NCBI GenBank assembly: GCA_013695075.1
Contig: JACDBE010000134.1
Coordinates: 1 to 21,220, forward strand
DNA from: Acidimicrobiia bacterium
Lineage (GTDB): Bacteria; Actinomycetota; Acidimicrobiia; Spongiisociales; UBA5794
DNA: 21,220 bases
Direction of reading: 5' to 3'
Below, one piece after another: positions 14,670 through 21,220 of this stretch (the first letter of the stretch is position 1; every line of letters begins with the position of its first letter). Made by a program: the position numbers and the translations under genes. The notes under the pieces were generated by a model that saw only the letters and a program-made list of their open reading frames with translations, was not told where the DNA came from and did no database searches.

Positions 14670-15241
14670 TCGGCAGGCTGCGCGGGTCACTAGCGGCCAA
14701 GCAGACGGAACGGGTGGTGCTCGACGTCGCTGGGGTCGGTTACGAGGTGGCGGTCACCCCCCGCGGTCTGGCGGAATTGCCCGGGATTGGCGAGGACGCC
14801 GTCCTCCACACCCATCTCCACGTCCGCGAGGATGCCTTGGTCCTGGTGGGCTTTCCCACCGAGGACGAGCGGGACATGTTCCGGGTGCTGGTCGGGGTCC
14901 CTGGAATCGGGCTCAAGGTGGCTCTGGGGATCCTGGGGACGCTGTCCACCTCCGAGCTGCGGCGGGCGGTGCTCATCGATGACGTCGCCGCCCTCACCCT
15001 GGCCCCCGGCATCGGTAAGCGAAGCGCCCAGAAGCTCATGCTGGAGCTGCGCCCCCGGCTCGACGCCGGCGAGGCCACGGTGGTCACGGTTGGGAGCGCC
15101 GCCGAGGTGCGCACCGCCCTGGAGGGGCTGGGCTACGAGGTCGCCGAGATCAGCGCCGCCGTGTCCGGGCTCGACCCCGACCAGCCGGTCGAGGACATGT
15201 TGCGGGCGGCGCTGCGGCGCCTCGGGAGGCGCGATGCGTGA
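14666..15241 (+). CDS. ruvA: Holliday junction branch migration protein RuvA
   Basis: The 191-aa protein forms the tetramer that grips the Holliday junction and recruits RuvB. It shows the N-terminal OB fold (MIGRLRGSLAAKQTERVVLDVAGVGYEV in three short blocks), the central helix-hairpin-helix repeats (VPGIGLKVALGIL and APGIGKRSAQKLMLEL), and a C-terminal domain (about 145-191) with EVRTALEGLGYEVAEI, which in the family contacts RuvB. Its ATG overlaps the ruvC stop and its final eight bases overlap ruvB, so the three genes form one coupled unit. Confidence 0.96.
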   Translation: MIGRLRGSLAAKQTERVVLDVAGVGYEVAVTPRGLAELPGIGEDAVLHTHLHVREDALVLVGFPTEDERDMFRVLVGVPGIGLKVALGILGTLSTSELRRAVLIDDVAALTLAPGIGKRSAQKLMLELRPRLDAGEATVVTVGSAAEVRTALEGLGYEVAEISAAVSGLDPDQPVEDMLRAALRRLGRRDA

Positions 15242-16274
15242 GGAGAACCTGCTCGCCGGGGCGCCACTGCCCGGTGAGGCCGGCGTCGACGCCGGGTTGC
15301 GGCCCCGCCGCATGCGTGACTTCATCGGCCAAGCGGCCCTCAAGGGACGCCTGGAGATCCTCATCCAGGCAGCCCAGGCGCGTGACGAGCCCATCGACCA
15401 CGTCCTGTTCTCCGGGCCTCCCGGGTTGGGCAAGACCTCGCTGGCCGGCATCCTCGCCGGCGAAATGGAGGTGACCCTGCGGGTGACGTCGGGGCCGGCG
15501 CTGGAACGCCCCGGCGACCTGGCAGCGGTACTCACCAACCTGGAGCCGGGCGATGTGCTGTTCGTCGACGAGATCCACCGCCTCTCCCGCCCTGTCGAAG
15601 AGGTGCTGTATCCGGCGATGGAGGACTTCGCCCTCGACATCGTGGTGGGCAAGGGACCTGCGGCCCGCTCCATCAGACTCGACCTGCCCCGGTTCACCCT
15701 GGTGGGCGCCACAACCCGGGTGGGGCGGGTGGCCCCGCCGCTGCGGGACCGGTTCGGCTACGTGGCCCGGCTCGACTACTACCAGTCGGGTGACCTGGCC
15801 GCCATCGTCAAGCGTTCGTCGAGCATCCTCGACGTCGTCATCGACGCCGAGGGTGCCGAGGTCATCGCCCGCCGATCCCGGGGTACCCCCCGGGTGGCCA
15901 ACCGCCTGCTGCGCCGAGTGCGGGACTTCGCCACGGTGCGCGGCGACGGCACCGTCGACGCCACGGTTGCCGACGAGGCGTTGGGGGTGTTCGAGGTCGA
16001 CCGGCGCGGACTGGACAAGGTCGACCGCTTCATCCTCGAGGCCGTCATCCACAAGTTCGGCGGGGGACCGGTGGGGTTGTCCACCCTGGCCATCGCCGTG
16101 GGCGAGGACCCGGAGACCGTGGAGGACGCCTACGAGCCGTTCCTCCTCATGGAGGGCCTGCTGCAACGCACCCCGCGGGGCCGGATGGCCACCACCAACG
16201 CCTACACCCATCTGGGCGTCGAACCGCCACCGCCGCCGGCTCGTCCCCAAGGATCCCTGCTCGACGGCGCTTAG
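15234..16274 (+). CDS. ruvB: Holliday junction branch migration ATPase RuvB
   Basis: The 346-aa AAA+ motor drives branch migration as a hexamer on RuvA-bound junctions. Walker A is GPPGLGKTS (61-69), Walker B is FVDEIH (Asp112, Glu113), sensor 1 lies in GATTRVG, and the arginine finger region is PPLRDRFG. The C-terminal winged helix includes GGGPVGLSTLA and the LLQRTPRGR end. The ATG at 15234, with GGGAGG just upstream, overlaps the ruvA stop by eight bases. A proline run (about residues 333-339) and LLDGA close the protein. Repeat copy C begins 17 bases after the stop. In many bacteria queA and tgt follow directly; here a minus-strand peptidase intervenes. Confidence 0.97.
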   Translation: MREENLLAGAPLPGEAGVDAGLRPRRMRDFIGQAALKGRLEILIQAAQARDEPIDHVLFSGPPGLGKTSLAGILAGEMEVTLRVTSGPALERPGDLAAVLTNLEPGDVLFVDEIHRLSRPVEEVLYPAMEDFALDIVVGKGPAARSIRLDLPRFTLVGATTRVGRVAPPLRDRFGYVARLDYYQSGDLAAIVKRSSSILDVVIDAEGAEVIARRSRGTPRVANRLLRRVRDFATVRGDGTVDATVADEALGVFEVDRRGLDKVDRFILEAVIHKFGGGPVGLSTLAIAVGEDPETVEDAYEPFLLMEGLLQRTPRGRMATTNAYTHLGVEPPPPPARPQGSLLDGA

Positions 16275-16290
16275 ATCTGCGCCGAGCCTG

Positions 16291-16438
16291 CTTAGTGGTC
16301 CTCTTCAGAATTGCATGCGTGTCCTGGTGTGGGGAGTAGGCAAGGCGGCCGGAGGCCGCTCGTCATGGTCGGAGCCGAGCCCGCAGGGCGAGGCGCAGCT
16401 CGGCTCGGAAACACGCACGTGTTTCCGAGCCGAAGTAC
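16291..16438 (+). repeat. dispersed structured repeat, copy C (internally deleted)
   Basis: This 148-bp copy fills the gap between convergent ruvB and the S58 peptidase gene. It begins CTTAGTGGTCC and ends GCCGAAGTAC, the same ends as copy A, but lacks roughly 70 bases in the middle, including the GGGGGC and TCGGGCGGT stems. It retains GCGGCC/GGCCGC (loop GGA), GAGCCGAGC (16372-16380) with GCTCGGCTC (16398-16406), and the terminal stem with 16-base perfect arms (16400-16415 and 16418-16433). It has the same orientation as copy B. The terminal hairpin ends five bases from the peptidase stop codon. Confidence 0.87.
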
Positions 16439-17557
16439 TCAGCCGCGGCCGTGGGCTCGCATCAGCTCCATCAGCCGCTCCGGGTCGAGGGCGTAGGCGG
16501 TGATCCCGTCGCGACCGGTCATCGTCTCGGCGGCCAGCAGGGCGTTCGTGATGGCCTCCTCGGTGGCTTCGGCCACTGCCTCCAGCAGGGGGTTGATGTG
16601 GTCGTCGACCACCATGCGCAGGGCGACGGTGGGGCGGGGGTCGTCCTCGCCACCGCCGTGCGACAGGTGCCGGTTGCCGGTGGCGAAGGCCAGGAACAGG
16701 TCGCCCGATCCGTGCGAGGCGTAGCTCCCCATCCGGGCCAGACCCATCCCCACCCGCTGCGCCAGCCGGGCGCACTGGTGGGGGAGCAGGGGGGCGTCGG
16801 TGGCCACGATGCCGATGACCGAGCCTCCCTCGGCGGTGGCCCGGGCGTTCACCGCGTCCACCTGGTCCCATGGCGATGGCACGGTGTCGGTGGGGATGGC
16901 GGCGCCCACCGGCACCCCGTCGATACGCAGCAGCTGGCGGGTGCCGTAGTTGGCCTGAACCAGTACCCCCACCATCCACGCCCGGGCGCGGCGGGACGCC
17001 GTCCCGATACCGCCCTTGAACTCGTGGCAGATCATCCCGGTGCCCCCGCCCACGTTGCCCTCCGCCACCGGGCCCCTGGTGGCTGCGGCCAGCGCCTGGT
17101 GAACATGCTCGGGGCGCACGTGGAAGCCGTTGATGTCGTTGAGAGCGCCGTCATAGGTTTCCCCGGCAACCGGCAGCGCCCAGATGGCGTCGCTCCAGTC
17201 GTGCTGGCGAGCCCCGGCCTCGATGAGGGCATCGCGCACCACACCCAGGCTGTGGGTGTTGGTGAGCCCGATCGGCGCCCCCAGCAGGCCCGCCTCCCGG
17301 ATCCACTCCAGACCGGTCAACTCCCCGTTGCCGTTGAGCCGGTGGCCGCCGGCGAACACCGGCTCGGTCCACACGTCGCCGTCATGGGGCACCACCACGG
17401 TCACCCCGGTGCGCACCGGACCCTCCCCGGGCTTCAGCGGGCCCTCACCGGAGATCAGCGTGGCGTGCCCCACCCGCACCCCGGCCACGTCGGTGATGGC
17501 GTTGAGGTCACCCGGCTCCATTCGGCCGATACGGATGCCAAGCGAACGGGCGCGCAT
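16439..17557 (-). CDS. P1/S58 family aminopeptidase (DmpA-like)
   Basis: The 372-aa protein belongs to the self-processing DmpA/S58 family, N-terminal nucleophile enzymes that release N-terminal residues from peptides or amides. Cleavage is expected between Gly245 and Ser246 in EGGSVIGIVATDAPL, freeing Ser246 as nucleophile. Other family blocks are NAITDVAGVRVGHATL near the start and EGNVGGGTGMICHEFKGGIGTASR (168-189, in two joined blocks). No export signal is seen. I take ATG 17557, which has TACCGT six bases upstream, a leaderless arrangement; ATG 17521 (MEPGDL) is an alternative that still keeps the family domain. It runs opposite to ruvB and queA and appears inserted in the ruvB-queA-tgt order. 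The substrate is unknown. Confidence 0.9.
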   Translation of the reverse strand: MRARSLGIRIGRMEPGDLNAITDVAGVRVGHATLISGEGPLKPGEGPVRTGVTVVVPHDGDVWTEPVFAGGHRLNGNGELTGLEWIREAGLLGAPIGLTNTHSLGVVRDALIEAGARQHDWSDAIWALPVAGETYDGALNDINGFHVRPEHVHQALAAATRGPVAEGNVGGGTGMICHEFKGGIGTASRRARAWMVGVLVQANYGTRQLLRIDGVPVGAAIPTDTVPSPWDQVDAVNARATAEGGSVIGIVATDAPLLPHQCARLAQRVGMGLARMGSYASHGSGDLFLAFATGNRHLSHGGGEDDPRPTVALRMVVDDHINPLLEAVAEATEEAITNALLAAETMTGRDGITAYALDPERLMELMRAHGRG

Positions 17558-17563
17558 CCATCC

Positions 17564-17618
17564 ACGGTAGCGCTAGGTGACGTCGCCGGGATCTGACCGA
17601 CGAGGCCGCAGCTAGCCT
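17564..17618. promoter_or_regulatory. divergent promoter region, S58 peptidase / queA
   Basis: In the 71-base gap, TACCGT (17569-17564, minus) ends six bases before the peptidase ATG and TAGCCT (17613-17618, plus) ends ten bases before the queA GTG. Both look like -10 elements of transcripts with little or no leader. No -35 or operator is clear. Confidence 0.35.
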
Positions 17619-17628
17619 CGCCGCTCAG

Positions 17629-18651
17629 GTGCGAGTCGCCGACTTCGACTACCAGCTTCCGTCTGCCCTGGTCGCCCAGGAGGCCATCGAGCCGCGGCAC
17701 GACGCCCGCCTGCTGATGGCCGCCACCCTGGAGGATCGGCTGATCGCCGATCTGCCGGAGCTGCTACGGCCCAACGACCTGGTGGTGGTCAACCGCACCC
17801 GGGTCAGAGCTGCCCGGCTGGTCGGGGAGCGGGCCGACAGCGGAGGCGCCGTGGAGATGCTGCTGCTGCGCCGCCTCGACGGGGCGCGGTGGGAGGCGCT
17901 GCTACGACCCGCCCGCCGCCTCCGTCCGGGGCTCCGGCTGCGCTTCGACCGCATCGACGGCGAGATGCTGACCGCTCCGGTGGAGGGGGTGGCCACCGTG
18001 TCGCTGGTGGGCTCCGGGGGCGACGTCGACGACCTGCTACCCGAGGTCGGGTCGGTGCCATTGCCACCGTATTTCCACGGCACCCTGGATCATCCTGACC
18101 GGTACCAGACCATCTTCGCCAAGGAGGTGGGGTCGGCGGCGGCACCGACCGCCGGGCTCCACTTCACGCGCCCCGTGCTCGACGCCCTCGCCTCAGCCGG
18201 GATCTCGATGGCCGAGGTGGTTCTCGACGTCGGGTTGGACACCTTCCGTCCCATGACGGTCGATGCCGTCGCCGACCACCGCATCCATCGCGAGCGCTAC
18301 GAGATCCCGGGGTCCACCGCCGCCGCCATCGCCGCCGCCCGTGAGTCGGGGAACCGGGTGGTGGCGGTGGGGACCACCGTGGTGCGCACCCTGGAGTCGG
18401 CGGCGGTCGGTGACCGGGTGCGTCCCGGGGAGGCGTGGAGCGACCTTTTCATCGTCCCCGGGCATCACTTTGCCATCGTCGACGCCATGCTCACCAACTT
18501 CCACGCCCCCCGCACCACGCTGATCGCTCTCGTGGCTGCCGCCCTGGGGCCGCGGTGGCGGCAGGTGTACCGCACCGCGGTGGCCCGCCGCTACCGGTTC
18601 CTGTCGTTCGGAGACGCCATGCTGATCGACCCGGTGGGGCCGCCCCGGTGA
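17629..18651 (+). CDS. queA: S-adenosylmethionine:tRNA ribosyltransferase-isomerase
   Basis: The 340-aa enzyme transfers and rearranges the ribosyl part of SAM onto preQ1 in tRNA to give epoxyqueuosine. It is full length and carries the family blocks DFDYQLPSALVAQ at the start, NDLVVVNRTRVRAARL, PLPPYFHG...DRYQTIFA, and the strongly conserved GSAAAPTAGLHFT and HFAIVDAMLTNFHAPRTTLIALV. The start is GTG 17629, where the first family strand begins; no Shine-Dalgarno is seen, and TAGCCT ten bases upstream suggests a short or absent leader. The stop overlaps the tgt GTG by four bases (GTGA), coupling the two steps of queuosine synthesis. Confidence 0.96.
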   Translation: MRVADFDYQLPSALVAQEAIEPRHDARLLMAATLEDRLIADLPELLRPNDLVVVNRTRVRAARLVGERADSGGAVEMLLLRRLDGARWEALLRPARRLRPGLRLRFDRIDGEMLTAPVEGVATVSLVGSGGDVDDLLPEVGSVPLPPYFHGTLDHPDRYQTIFAKEVGSAAAPTAGLHFTRPVLDALASAGISMAEVVLDVGLDTFRPMTVDAVADHRIHRERYEIPGSTAAAIAAARESGNRVVAVGTTVVRTLESAAVGDRVRPGEAWSDLFIVPGHHFAIVDAMLTNFHAPRTTLIALVAAALGPRWRQVYRTAVARRYRFLSFGDAMLIDPVGPPR

Positions 18652-19784
18652 CAGCGGCGGTGTGGTGGGAGCCGGAGGCCAGCGACGGTGCCGCCCGCAC
18701 CGGGATACTGCACACCCCCCACGGCGACGTACCCACCCCGGCCTTCATGCCGGTCGGAACCAGGGGGGTGGTGCGGGCACTGGGCAGCGACGATCTGGAG
18801 GCGCTAGGAGTCGACATCTTGCTGGCCAACACCTACCACCTCATGCTGCGCCCCGGAGCCGAGGTGGTGGCGGCGCTGGGTGGTCTGCACGCCATGATGG
18901 GATGGACCGGCCCCGTTCTCACCGACTCCGGCGGCTACCAGGTGTTCTCGCTCGATCCCGAGGTGTCCGAGGAAGGCGTCCGGTTCCGTTCCTCCTATGA
19001 CGGGACGACGTTCGGCCTCAACCCTGAGGCGGCGGTGGCGGTGCAAGAGGCGCTCGGCGCCGACATCGCCATGGCGCTGGACGTGCTCGTCGGGCTACCG
19101 GCACCAAGGGAGCGGGTGGCGGCGGCGATGGAACAAACGGTCCGGTGGGCGCAGCGGTCGATTTGGGCACGGCGCCGGGACGACCGGGCGCTGTTCGGGA
19201 TCGTCCAGGGGGGCACCGACGCCGAGCTGCGGGTGCGGTCGGCGGACGCCACCGCCGCCCTCGGGTTCGACGGCTACGGCATCGGTGGGTTGGCGGTGGG
19301 CGAGTCGGTGGCCGAGCGCAATGCCGCCATCGAGACCGTGGTGGCGGCACTGCCGGCCGCGGCGCCGCGCTACGTGATGGGTCTGGGGGACACCGAAGGG
19401 CTGTTTGATGCCGTGGCTCGCGGCGCCGACCTGTTCGACTGCGTCATCCCCACCCGGCTGGCCCGCCACGGCAAGGTGCTTCATCCCGACGGCGACTACT
19501 CGATCAAGCTGGTGCGCTGGGCCGTCTCCACCGAGCCGCTGCAACAGGAGTGTGGATGCACTACCTGCGGCCGGTATTCCAGGGGCTACCTGCGCCATCT
19601 GTTCGCCACCAGGGAAATCACCGGCCCCCGCCTGGTGACCATCCACAACCTGCACTACACACTGACCTTGATGAAGACCATGCGGCGGGCGATCCGAACC
19701 GGGCAGTTCGCCGCCACCCACACCGCCATGGTGAAGCGCCGCCGCCGAAATAGAGTTTCATCTGGGGAGCCGGCAGCGACATAG
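18648..19784 (+). CDS. tgt: queuine/preQ1 tRNA-guanine transglycosylase
   Basis: The 378-aa TIM-barrel enzyme exchanges guanine 34 of GUN-anticodon tRNAs for preQ1. Asp93 in DSGGYQVFSL and the nucleophile Asp264 in DLFDCVIPTR are present. The zinc site is Cys302, Cys304, Cys307 (CGCTTC) and His333 (IHNLH), at the same spacing as in E. coli. After the nucleophile the usual RNARNG reads RLARHG, a tolerable variation. The GTG start lies in the queA stop. The final 20 residues, Arg-rich then SSGEPAAT, look non-conserved, and the gene ends exactly where the gene-poor scar region begins, so the original C-terminus may have been altered. yajC-secD-secF, common next neighbours, are absent. Confidence 0.95.
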   Translation: MTAAVWWEPEASDGAARTGILHTPHGDVPTPAFMPVGTRGVVRALGSDDLEALGVDILLANTYHLMLRPGAEVVAALGGLHAMMGWTGPVLTDSGGYQVFSLDPEVSEEGVRFRSSYDGTTFGLNPEAAVAVQEALGADIAMALDVLVGLPAPRERVAAAMEQTVRWAQRSIWARRRDDRALFGIVQGGTDAELRVRSADATAALGFDGYGIGGLAVGESVAERNAAIETVVAALPAAAPRYVMGLGDTEGLFDAVARGADLFDCVIPTRLARHGKVLHPDGDYSIKLVRWAVSTEPLQQECGCTTCGRYSRGYLRHLFATREITGPRLVTIHNLHYTLTLMKTMRRAIRTGQFAATHTAMVKRRRRNRVSSGEPAAT

Positions 19785-19979
19785 GGCCATTAGACGCTGC
19801 CCACTGAGTAGCCGGTAGCGACCCAACCCAGCGCGCATTGGTGCGGCGGTAAATGCCACAATCTCTGCCGCCACGGGCGACAGCGCGCCCCGAAAGCCTT
19901 GGAACGTCGCACCTGCTGCGTACCGTTCGACCGCGTTTGCTGCCACAACGCCGGGTTGAGCAGCGGGTAAGTAGTTGAG

Positions 19980-20294
19980 GTGACCAATGTGGTACCGCTC
20001 AACACTGCGACGCCGCCGACGCTGGGGGCGTGGGTCGCCGCCTTCTTGGCCCGCGACAGCCGCCTGGCGGTGTAGACCCGATGGGTCTACGGCCACCGTC
20101 TGCGCCGCCTGGTGGCCGACCTGGGCTCGCACCCTGCGGTGAACACGGTGGTGCTGGTTGACCTGGAGCGCCACCTCGAGGCCACCTACCCGGCGGATAA
20201 GGTGATGCCCGCCACCTACAACCGATTCTTGGCCACCGTCTCTAGCCTGTTTCGTCCGAGACTGCGTGAAGGGAAACGCCTTTCCAATCGATAG
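19980..20294 (+). pseudogene. tyrosine recombinase N-terminal fragment with in-frame stop
   Basis: Reading from GTG 19980, the frame encodes VTNVVPLNTATPPTLG then AWVAAFLARDSRLAV, is broken by TAG at 20073-20075, and resumes TRWVYGHRLRRLVADLG, VDLERHLEATYP and PATYNRFLATVSSLF before TAG at 20292. This is the pattern of the core-binding (SAM-like) domain of phage-type tyrosine recombinases, which holds one side of the DNA. The catalytic domain with Arg-His-Arg-Tyr is missing; downstream sequence does not supply it in any frame I read. Only about 105 codons of an expected 300 or more remain. No clear ribosome site is present. The family call rests on the look of the second half and is moderate. 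Confidence 0.55.
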
Positions 20295-20433
20295 TCGCGT
20301 CGCCAGGACACTGACGCGCCACGGCATGCCATCGGACAACGAGAGGTTGCTCGTCAGCGCCGCGCTGGCTACAGGCCGGGACCCCCGACGGGTCGCACGC
20401 ATGTTCTTCGAAGCAGGGGGTGAGCGCCCGTAG
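20266..20433 (+). CDS. possible 55-aa protein or gene fragment
   Basis: An open frame from GTG 20266 to TAG 20431-20433 reads with protein-like composition in its second half, including SDNERLLVSAALATGRDP and RRVARMFFEAGGERP. I do not recognise it. It overlaps the end of the recombinase remnant in another frame, has no good ribosome site, and may be the tail of a lost gene. An internal ATG at 20326 would give 35 residues. Confidence 0.2.
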   Translation: MKGNAFPIDSRVARTLTRHGMPSDNERLLVSAALATGRDPRRVARMFFEAGGERP

Positions 20434-20478
20434 GGCTCGGTTGCGGCCGCGGCAGACGTTGCTGCGACGCAGTCTTCC

Positions 20479-21036
20479 CTATAGGGGGCGGTAGCGGAGG
20501 TGTACGACGCCGTTGGTGAATCGGCGCTCGTCGAGGAGTGCGAGCTCGGCGCGCGTGTCGGTCGGCAGCGCCGGCTTGCCCCCACCGAGGACTACGGGCC
20601 AGATGAACAGGTGGCACTCGTCAACCAGCCCGGCTTTGAAAGCCTGTGCCGCGAGGTTCGGACCTCCCACGATGAGGTCGCTGCTGGCCGCGGCCTTCAG
20701 GTCGTGTACCGCGCCGAGGTCGAAGTGGCGTTCGAGCCGGGTGTTGGCCGTTGACACCGCGGCCAGGGTCGTGGAGTAGACGACTTTGTCCGCCGCCTGC
20801 CAGACGTTCGCGAAGTCGCTCATGAGGTCCGACTGTGCGGCCAGGGCGGCGTCGGTTTCCCAGACGGCCATCGTGTCGTACATGCGCCGCCCGTACAGGT
20901 AGGTGCCCGCGGACCGCATGAGGTCGGTGATGAACGCGAACACGTCGTCGTCCGGCGTGGCCCAGTCGAAGGCGCCGCGTTCGTCCTCGGTACAGCCGTC
21001 GAGGGACACGTTCGACGCATAGATCAGCTTGGCCAT
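20479..21036 (-). CDS. RibD C-terminal / dihydrofolate reductase-like protein
   Basis: The 185-aa protein belongs to the RibD C-terminal/DHFR-fold family (YyaP/YwjB-like), NAD(P)H-dependent reductases of mostly unknown substrate that are not the housekeeping DHFR. The N-terminus AKLIYASNVSLDGCTED is characteristic, followed by YGRRMYDTMAVWE and, near the C-terminus, SDLIVGGPNLAAQAFKAGLVDE and PVVLGGGKPALP, the nucleotide-binding end. ATG 21036 is chosen because TAGGAG lies about six bases upstream; the open frame continues to 21201 without family sequence. The stop lies inside the palindrome CCCTATAGGG (20477-20486). It sits beside the mobile-element scar, has its own ribosome site, and is probably a late arrival. 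Confidence 0.85.
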   Translation of the reverse strand: MAKLIYASNVSLDGCTEDERGAFDWATPDDDVFAFITDLMRSAGTYLYGRRMYDTMAVWETDAALAAQSDLMSDFANVWQAADKVVYSTTLAAVSTANTRLERHFDLGAVHDLKAAASSDLIVGGPNLAAQAFKAGLVDECHLFIWPVVLGGGKPALPTDTRAELALLDERRFTNGVVHLRYRPL

Positions 21037-21220
21037 TGCCGCTCCTACATCGCCGCCGACGCATCTCGACGACGTTTCCGACAGTAGTGGGCGAGGCTGC
21101 GCGAGGTTGATGGTGAGGTGGAGCGCGACGTCGACGTCCTGGCCCGCGTACGGGTGGCATGGTTCGGGCGGCGTGTCCCAGCTGCAGTGACCAGCGGGCA
21201 ACCAGCTGCAGCCCGCGACC
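21037..21220. other. right-edge stretch without a recognised gene
   Basis: No supported gene or RNA is seen in the last 184 bases. The ten-base word CCAGCTGCAG occurs twice near the edge (about 21178 and 21201), as a short direct repeat. The plus strand is open from about 21090 to the edge, but without a recognisable protein or ribosome site. Confidence 0.3.

Larger units (their letters stand above)
19785..20478. other. gene-poor scar between tgt and the reductase gene
   Basis: Nearly 700 bases lack an intact gene of any size, unlike the rest of the window. By eye the left part is less GC-rich and its frames have mixed third positions. It contains the broken recombinase (19980-20294), a 55-codon open frame (20266-20433), and on the minus strand an open stretch (about 19790-19980) that I cannot identify. 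No tRNA or clear attachment repeat is seen. It looks like the remains of a mobile insertion. Confidence 0.5.

Noticed and set aside
16400..16433. Terminal hairpin of copy C as a dedicated rho-independent terminator.
   Set aside because: The same hairpin occurs in copies A and B in non-terminal contexts, and there is no T-run on either strand, though it could still slow polymerase.
3381..16438. CRISPR array from the three repeat copies.
   Set aside because: Copies are 150-220 bp, kilobases apart and in both orientations.
17558..17628. A preQ1 riboswitch before queA-tgt.
   Set aside because: The gap is 71 bases, shared with a divergent gene, with no aptamer pattern and room for almost no leader.
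19790..20005. Minus-strand open frames in the scar as genes.
   Set aside because: Two overlapping frames are both open, neither has a ribosome site or recognisable domain, and third positions are not GC-rich as in the real genes here.
21178..21211. Twofold CCAGCTGCAG near the right edge as an attachment-site repeat.
   Set aside because: It is only ten bases, made of common palindromic words, with no integrase or tRNA next to it.
1..21220. tRNA or rRNA genes.
   Set aside because: No cloverleaf pattern or conserved rRNA stretch was seen on either strand.

Overview
This 21.2 kb window is GC-rich, densely coding chromosomal DNA, most likely from an actinobacterium. The best taxonomic evidence is gene content: a mycothiol synthase (mshD), and a pgsA-patA-pimA cluster for phosphatidylinositol mannoside synthesis. 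Gene order points the same way: thrS ... pgsA-patA-pimA ... pdxS-pdxT-yebC-ruvC-ruvA-ruvB resembles the block known from Mycobacterium and relatives. The immediate neighbours differ (a citrate synthase inside the block, no HIT-domain gene after thrS, queA-tgt downstream of ruvB). I would therefore guess a deep-branching class such as Acidimicrobiia, but that is inference.

Layout. 1-1057: 3' part of a TrpB2-type tryptophan synthase beta chain. 1122-3306: a patatin-like hydrolase (minus) diverging from mshD (plus), with mshD converging on a 79-aa membrane-anchored zinc-ribbon protein. 3381-3600: copy A of a structured repeat. 3697-6164: thrS and a two-TM hypothetical protein. 6189-7481: gltA (minus). 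7626-10973: tightly coupled pgsA-patA-pimA-crotonase operon with 4-nt overlaps. 11071-11424: a PRC-barrel protein behind a stress-sigma-like promoter and followed by a strong hairpin. 11659-13874: pdxS-pdxT-yebC. 13911-14122: repeat copy B. 14172-16274: ruvC-ruvA-ruvB. 16291-16438: repeat copy C. 16439-17557: S58/DmpA aminopeptidase (minus), divergent from queA-tgt (17629-19784). 19785-20478: a gene-poor scar holding a broken tyrosine recombinase. 20479-21036: a RibD/DHFR-like reductase (minus). 21037-21220: no gene seen.

How the genes work together. thrS charges tRNA-Thr. pgsA, patA and pimA make phosphatidylinositol phosphate and then mannosylate and acylate the derived lipid. pdxS and pdxT form the PLP synthase. 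RuvABC processes Holliday junctions. QueA and Tgt act in queuosine tRNA modification. MshD completes mycothiol.

Most interesting signal. Three copies of a dispersed, about 150-220 bp element, rich in inverted repeats, lie at intergenic positions 3381-3600 (inverted), 13911-14122 and 16291-16438 (direct, flanking ruvCAB). It has several conserved stems whose loops vary, and two stems that share a strand and so exclude each other. I do not recognise it as a named family. Secondary signals are a recurring TANNNT-N6-10-start-codon geometry that suggests leaderless transcripts, a GTTT-N15-GGGTAC promoter, and the decayed recombinase just after tgt.
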